From positions 1 to 7,585 of the forward strand of contig JAFYLN010000022.1 of assembly GCA_017537045.1 (NCBI GenBank): 7,585 nucleotides of DNA, written 5' to 3'. Shown here in pieces: positions 5,883 through 7,585 of this stretch. A model generated the notes under the pieces. It did not search any database. It had not been told where the DNA came from and was given only the letters and a program-made list of their open reading frames with translations. The DNA comes from Oscillospiraceae bacterium. GTDB lineage: Bacteria > Bacillota_A > Clostridia > Oscillospirales > Oscillospiraceae. A program made the position numbers and the translations under genes. Numbering within the stretch: position 1 is the first letter of the stretch; each line of letters begins with the position of its first letter.

Positions 5883-5920
5883 TTGCAACTACACCCATAT
5901 TATGATAAAGTATAGGTGTA
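5883..5920 (+). promoter_or_regulatory. Putative promoter with flanking dyad for the membrane protein gene
   Basis: An imperfect inverted repeat TACACCCATA (5890-5899) and TATAGGTGTA (5911-5920; 9 of 10 pairs) surrounds TATGAT (5901-5906), the best -10 candidate. The -35 is poor (TTCTTC near 5877, 18 bp), with TTGCAA at 5883 alternatively serving TAAAGT (5906). A protein bound to this dyad would cover the promoter, so the gene is probably regulated. Confidence 0.4.
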
Positions 5921-5948
5921 ATTTTCGAGCAAAAAGGAGGGTTTTCTG

Positions 5949-6941
5949 GTGAATCCTTTTCAGAAAATAAAGAATAGAATTGAAGAAAATGCTGAACAGA
6001 AAAATGAGGAACAGCGCCAACGAATTGAACGCTTAGCAGAACTGGAAGCAACACAAAATCGCAAAGGCTTTCATATTCCCAATCCTGTTCAATCAATGAA
6101 GGATAAGAAAGAAATCAAAAAACTCAAGAAGGAAATCGCTGCTTTTGAAGAAAGCAGACGCAATAATAAAATAGTAATTGGTTGTACAGCATTAGTTTTT
6201 GTTCTAATTGGTTTCTGCGGTGTAATGGCAGCATTTGAAAAAGAGGATTTTCCATCTGAAGCAAAACCTTCCGTTTCTATGCATGAATACTCAGAACCTA
6301 CCATTCCTACTGCTATAGACAGCACCGATTCTATTTCCACAGACACTCAGGCAACAGAAGAAAACAAAACTTCGGTAGAGGAAACTGCTTCTATTACTGA
6401 ACCAACGGAGGCTCCAACAGTGGAAATAGATCCCCCCTCTGAGTCCGTTGATTGTCTTCAGATTTCTGCTTCCGACCTATCAGTTACTACCACTCAGGAT
6501 TATGCACACACAGATACGGATGTTATCTTCTTAGGTAACCAGGAAGGTGTTACTATTTCCATTGTAGCCAATAGTGGGGATATCTCTTGGGATACTTTGG
6601 TGCTGATATATGATGAAACCGTTCTGAATGTTGAAATGCAAAGCCCGGTAAGCACAGAGACACAGACTGTGTTGAAAGCATATGTTACTGGTAAGAAAAC
6701 GGGAGAATCTGAGTTTTTCATTTGCACTGAGTATGATTTAGCCACTAAGGGAGAAGAAGCCGAAGGCTATTATCTGGATATACGCAAACTAGATTCTACC
6801 GAAGGCTGCATCGTATATGTAACTCGCTCTGGAGAGAAATATCACTTTAGTGAAAGTTGTGCCGGTGATGGAGCAACAAAAACCATTTACCGAGATGCCA
6901 CGGAGTATGAATATGAACCTTGCGGCAAGTGTGCAAGATAA
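5949..6941 (+). CDS. Membrane-anchored protein with coiled coil and C-terminal Cys/His cluster
   Basis: This 330-residue protein begins at a GTG 8 nt after AGGAGG. Residues 1-72 are highly charged and helical (coiled coil, cytoplasmic). One transmembrane helix spans about 75-95 (VIGCTALVFVLIGF). Residues 100-165 form a Ser/Thr/Glu/Pro-rich linker, typical of surface proteins. Residues about 168-285 look like a beta-sandwich domain. The end, from about 288, reads VYVTRSGEKYHF with SCAG and PCGKC: H299, C304, C325 and C328 could bind one zinc. The same VYVT-G-KYH--C...PC--C pattern ends many secreted nucleases and surface proteins of Firmicutes and resembles Ada-type zinc modules. With an N-in signal anchor the sensor-like C-terminus would face outside. 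It stands alone between a dyad-bearing promoter and a strong terminator. I do not know its function; a surface or signalling role is inferred. Confidence 0.75.
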   Translation: MNPFQKIKNRIEENAEQKNEEQRQRIERLAELEATQNRKGFHIPNPVQSMKDKKEIKKLKKEIAAFEESRRNNKIVIGCTALVFVLIGFCGVMAAFEKEDFPSEAKPSVSMHEYSEPTIPTAIDSTDSISTDTQATEENKTSVEETASITEPTEAPTVEIDPPSESVDCLQISASDLSVTTTQDYAHTDTDVIFLGNQEGVTISIVANSGDISWDTLVLIYDETVLNVEMQSPVSTETQTVLKAYVTGKKTGESEFFICTEYDLATKGEEAEGYYLDIRKLDSTEGCIVYVTRSGEKYHFSESCAGDGATKTIYRDATEYEYEPCGKCAR

Positions 6942-6957
6942 TCAAATAGCTCACATA

Positions 6958-6986
6958 AAAGAGGAAGCATCTCGCTTCCTCTTTTT
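6958..6986. terminator. Bidirectional intrinsic terminator
   Basis: AAAGAGGAAGC (6958-6968) and GCTTCCTCTTT (6974-6984) form a perfect 11-bp stem with an ATCTC loop and T-runs on both strands. It ends the membrane protein gene rightward and can end the leftward nitroreductase remnant. Confidence 0.85.
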
Positions 6987-6992
6987 ACTCTA

Positions 6993-7301
6993 TTAGTACT
7001 TATTATAGTGAATCCTACTTGCATCAAACCGATCCACAGCTTCCAGAGCCGCATCCTCAGCAGGATAGCCGATACCCACGACGGAGTATGGCTCCACATT
7101 TCTGGGCAGGCCCAGAAGTTCTGCAAGAGCGGTCTGTCCGGGAGGCCGGGTCCGGCACCCATCCAGCCTACGCCCAGGCCCTCTTCCACGGCCTGCTGGA
7201 GGATATTTACGGTGCAGGCGCCCAGATCCTGCTGAGCAAGCCAGGTCTGACCCATTTCGATTCTTCTGGGAACTTCTCTTTGCGATTGCTTCGATCATCA
7301 T
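6993..7301 (-). pseudogene. Decayed nitroreductase-family gene
   Basis: Three pieces of an FMN-dependent nitroreductase survive. The start MMIEAIAKR (ATG 7301, GGGGAAG just upstream) has the family's usual opening. After a junction near 7270-7285 another frame gives TWLAQQDLGACTVNILQQ and AVEEGLGVGWMG, the helix and glycine stretch of the C-terminal half. Near 7135-7165 the frame shifts again by one base, to ALAELLGLPRNVEPYSVVG and finally RFDASRIHYNKY before the stop at 6993. Intact members have about 170-190 residues, so roughly 80-90 central codons are deleted and at least one frameshift is present. A flavoprotein cannot be made. Nitroreductases reduce nitro compounds, quinones or flavins; here the gene is scrap. 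Assignment rests on recognised family motifs. Confidence 0.75.
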
Positions 7302-7322
7302 TTTTCTTCCCCAGCATTCTTC

Positions 7323-7341
7323 GCTATATTTTTTGTATAGC
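7323..7341. repeat. Short inverted repeat upstream of nitroreductase remnant
   Basis: GCTATA (7323-7328) and TATAGC (7336-7341) flank TTTTTTG. It lies just upstream of the remnant's start on the minus strand, so it may be a relic operator/promoter element (TATAGC or TATACA as -10). No matched -35 is clear. Confidence 0.3.
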
Positions 7342-7356
7342 ATAGATTCCCGGGAT

Positions 7357-7395
7357 AAAAGAGGGCTGTTGCAGAATTTGCAACAGCCCTCTTTT
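7357..7395. terminator. Strong bidirectional terminator
   Basis: A perfect 17-bp stem runs from AAAAGAGGGCTGTTGCA (7357-7373) to its complement (7379-7395), with a GAATT loop. The terminal A/T runs give U-tracts in both directions. It isolates the right-edge gene from the nitroreductase remnant. Confidence 0.85.
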
Positions 7396-7401
7396 CCGTA
7401 T

Positions 7402-7436
7402 AAAAACAAAAAAGCCCCGACTTTTCAGTCGAGACT
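7402..7436 (-). terminator. Leftward intrinsic terminator
   Basis: On the minus strand AGTCTCGACT pairs with AGTCGGGGCT (two wobbles) around a GAAA tetraloop (plus 7436-7413), then a T-run, G and T-run. It would terminate the leftward gene whose end is at 7502. Confidence 0.75.
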
Positions 7437-7501
7437 GCTTTGCTTTTTCTCCACTCTTCATTAAGCGGTGGTTTCGGTCTTGCGACCTCCACACACGCAG
7501 C

Positions 7502-7585
7502 TTAACGAATCGTTTCGTCTGCAATTTCCTTTCGTCTTCCGCCGGCTTCAATCTCTGCAGCTGCTTCTTTCCGGCTCGCCCCTGC
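7502..7585 (-). CDS. 3' end of an unidentified leftward gene (partial)
   Basis: The minus-strand frame entering at the right edge encodes 27 residues, Ala/Glu/Arg/Lys-rich (starting AGASRKEAAAEIE, ending KEIADETIR), then TAA at 7504-7502. Two leftward terminators follow within about 150 nt, which supports a gene ending here. The charged helical tail gives no family. The same frame reopens after the stop with a GTG (7492) that is probably meaningless. Confidence is low because only 84 nt are visible. Confidence 0.35.
   Translation of the reverse strand, partial: AGASRKEAAAEIEAGGRRKEIADETIR

Noticed and set aside
7298..7492. 64-codon leftward frame starting GTG at 7492
   Set aside because: It runs through two strong terminator hairpins and lacks a ribosome binding site; its start looks protein-like, but this is likely chance.
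1..7585. CRISPR array, tRNA or rRNA genes, transposase, terminal inverted repeats of an insertion sequence
   Set aside because: Looked for on both strands; no regularly spaced repeats, cloverleaf or transposase motif was seen.

Overview
The window looks like an accessory chromosomal or mobile-element segment from a low-to-mid GC Gram-positive gut-type bacterium of the Clostridia (Oscillospiraceae/Lachnospiraceae-like). The basis is strong AGGAGG-type ribosome binding sites, TTGaaa/TATAAT promoters, many rho-independent terminators, and small proteins of a style common in gut Firmicutes mobile elements. This placement is an inference; no rRNA or tRNA marker is present.

Layout. (1) 1-480 holds no convincing protein gene. 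It has a leftward promoter (128-156) with a dyad in its spacer and a GC-rich leader running off the left edge, a strong inverted-repeat cluster (235-283), and a rightward promoter (347-375) overlapped by a perfect palindrome and followed by two leader hairpins. (2) 483-4991 is a three-gene rightward operon: a 69-residue Cro/C1-type regulator, a 592-residue McrB-like AAA+ protein, and an 825-residue McrC-like protein with a DUF2357-type N-terminus and a PD-(D/E)XK nuclease core. The last two overlap by 26 nt. Together they read as a Type IV (McrBC-like) modification-dependent or LlaJI-like restriction system; no methyltransferase is in view. (3) 4992-5360 is non-coding by ordinary criteria but contains a compact promoter / tiny-ORF / double-terminator unit. 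(4) 5357-5870 holds two small genes (one leftward, one rightward) and a 3' remnant of a zinc alcohol dehydrogenase-type gene. (5) 5949-6941 encodes a membrane-anchored protein with a cytoplasmic coiled coil, an acidic Ser/Thr/Glu linker and a C-terminal Cys/His cluster. (6) 6993-7301 is a decayed leftward nitroreductase gene, followed by strong terminators and the 3' end of an unidentified leftward gene at the right edge.

How it works together. The regulator probably controls its own promoter and the restriction pair. In the McrBC model, McrB oligomers bind target DNA through the N-terminal half and translocate using GTP or another NTP, and McrC docks on them and cuts. An internal ribosome binding site in mcrB may yield a second, DNA-binding-deficient form, as E. 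coli McrB does. The remnants and truncated small genes downstream suggest repeated insertion and decay, as expected of a defence-island hotspot.
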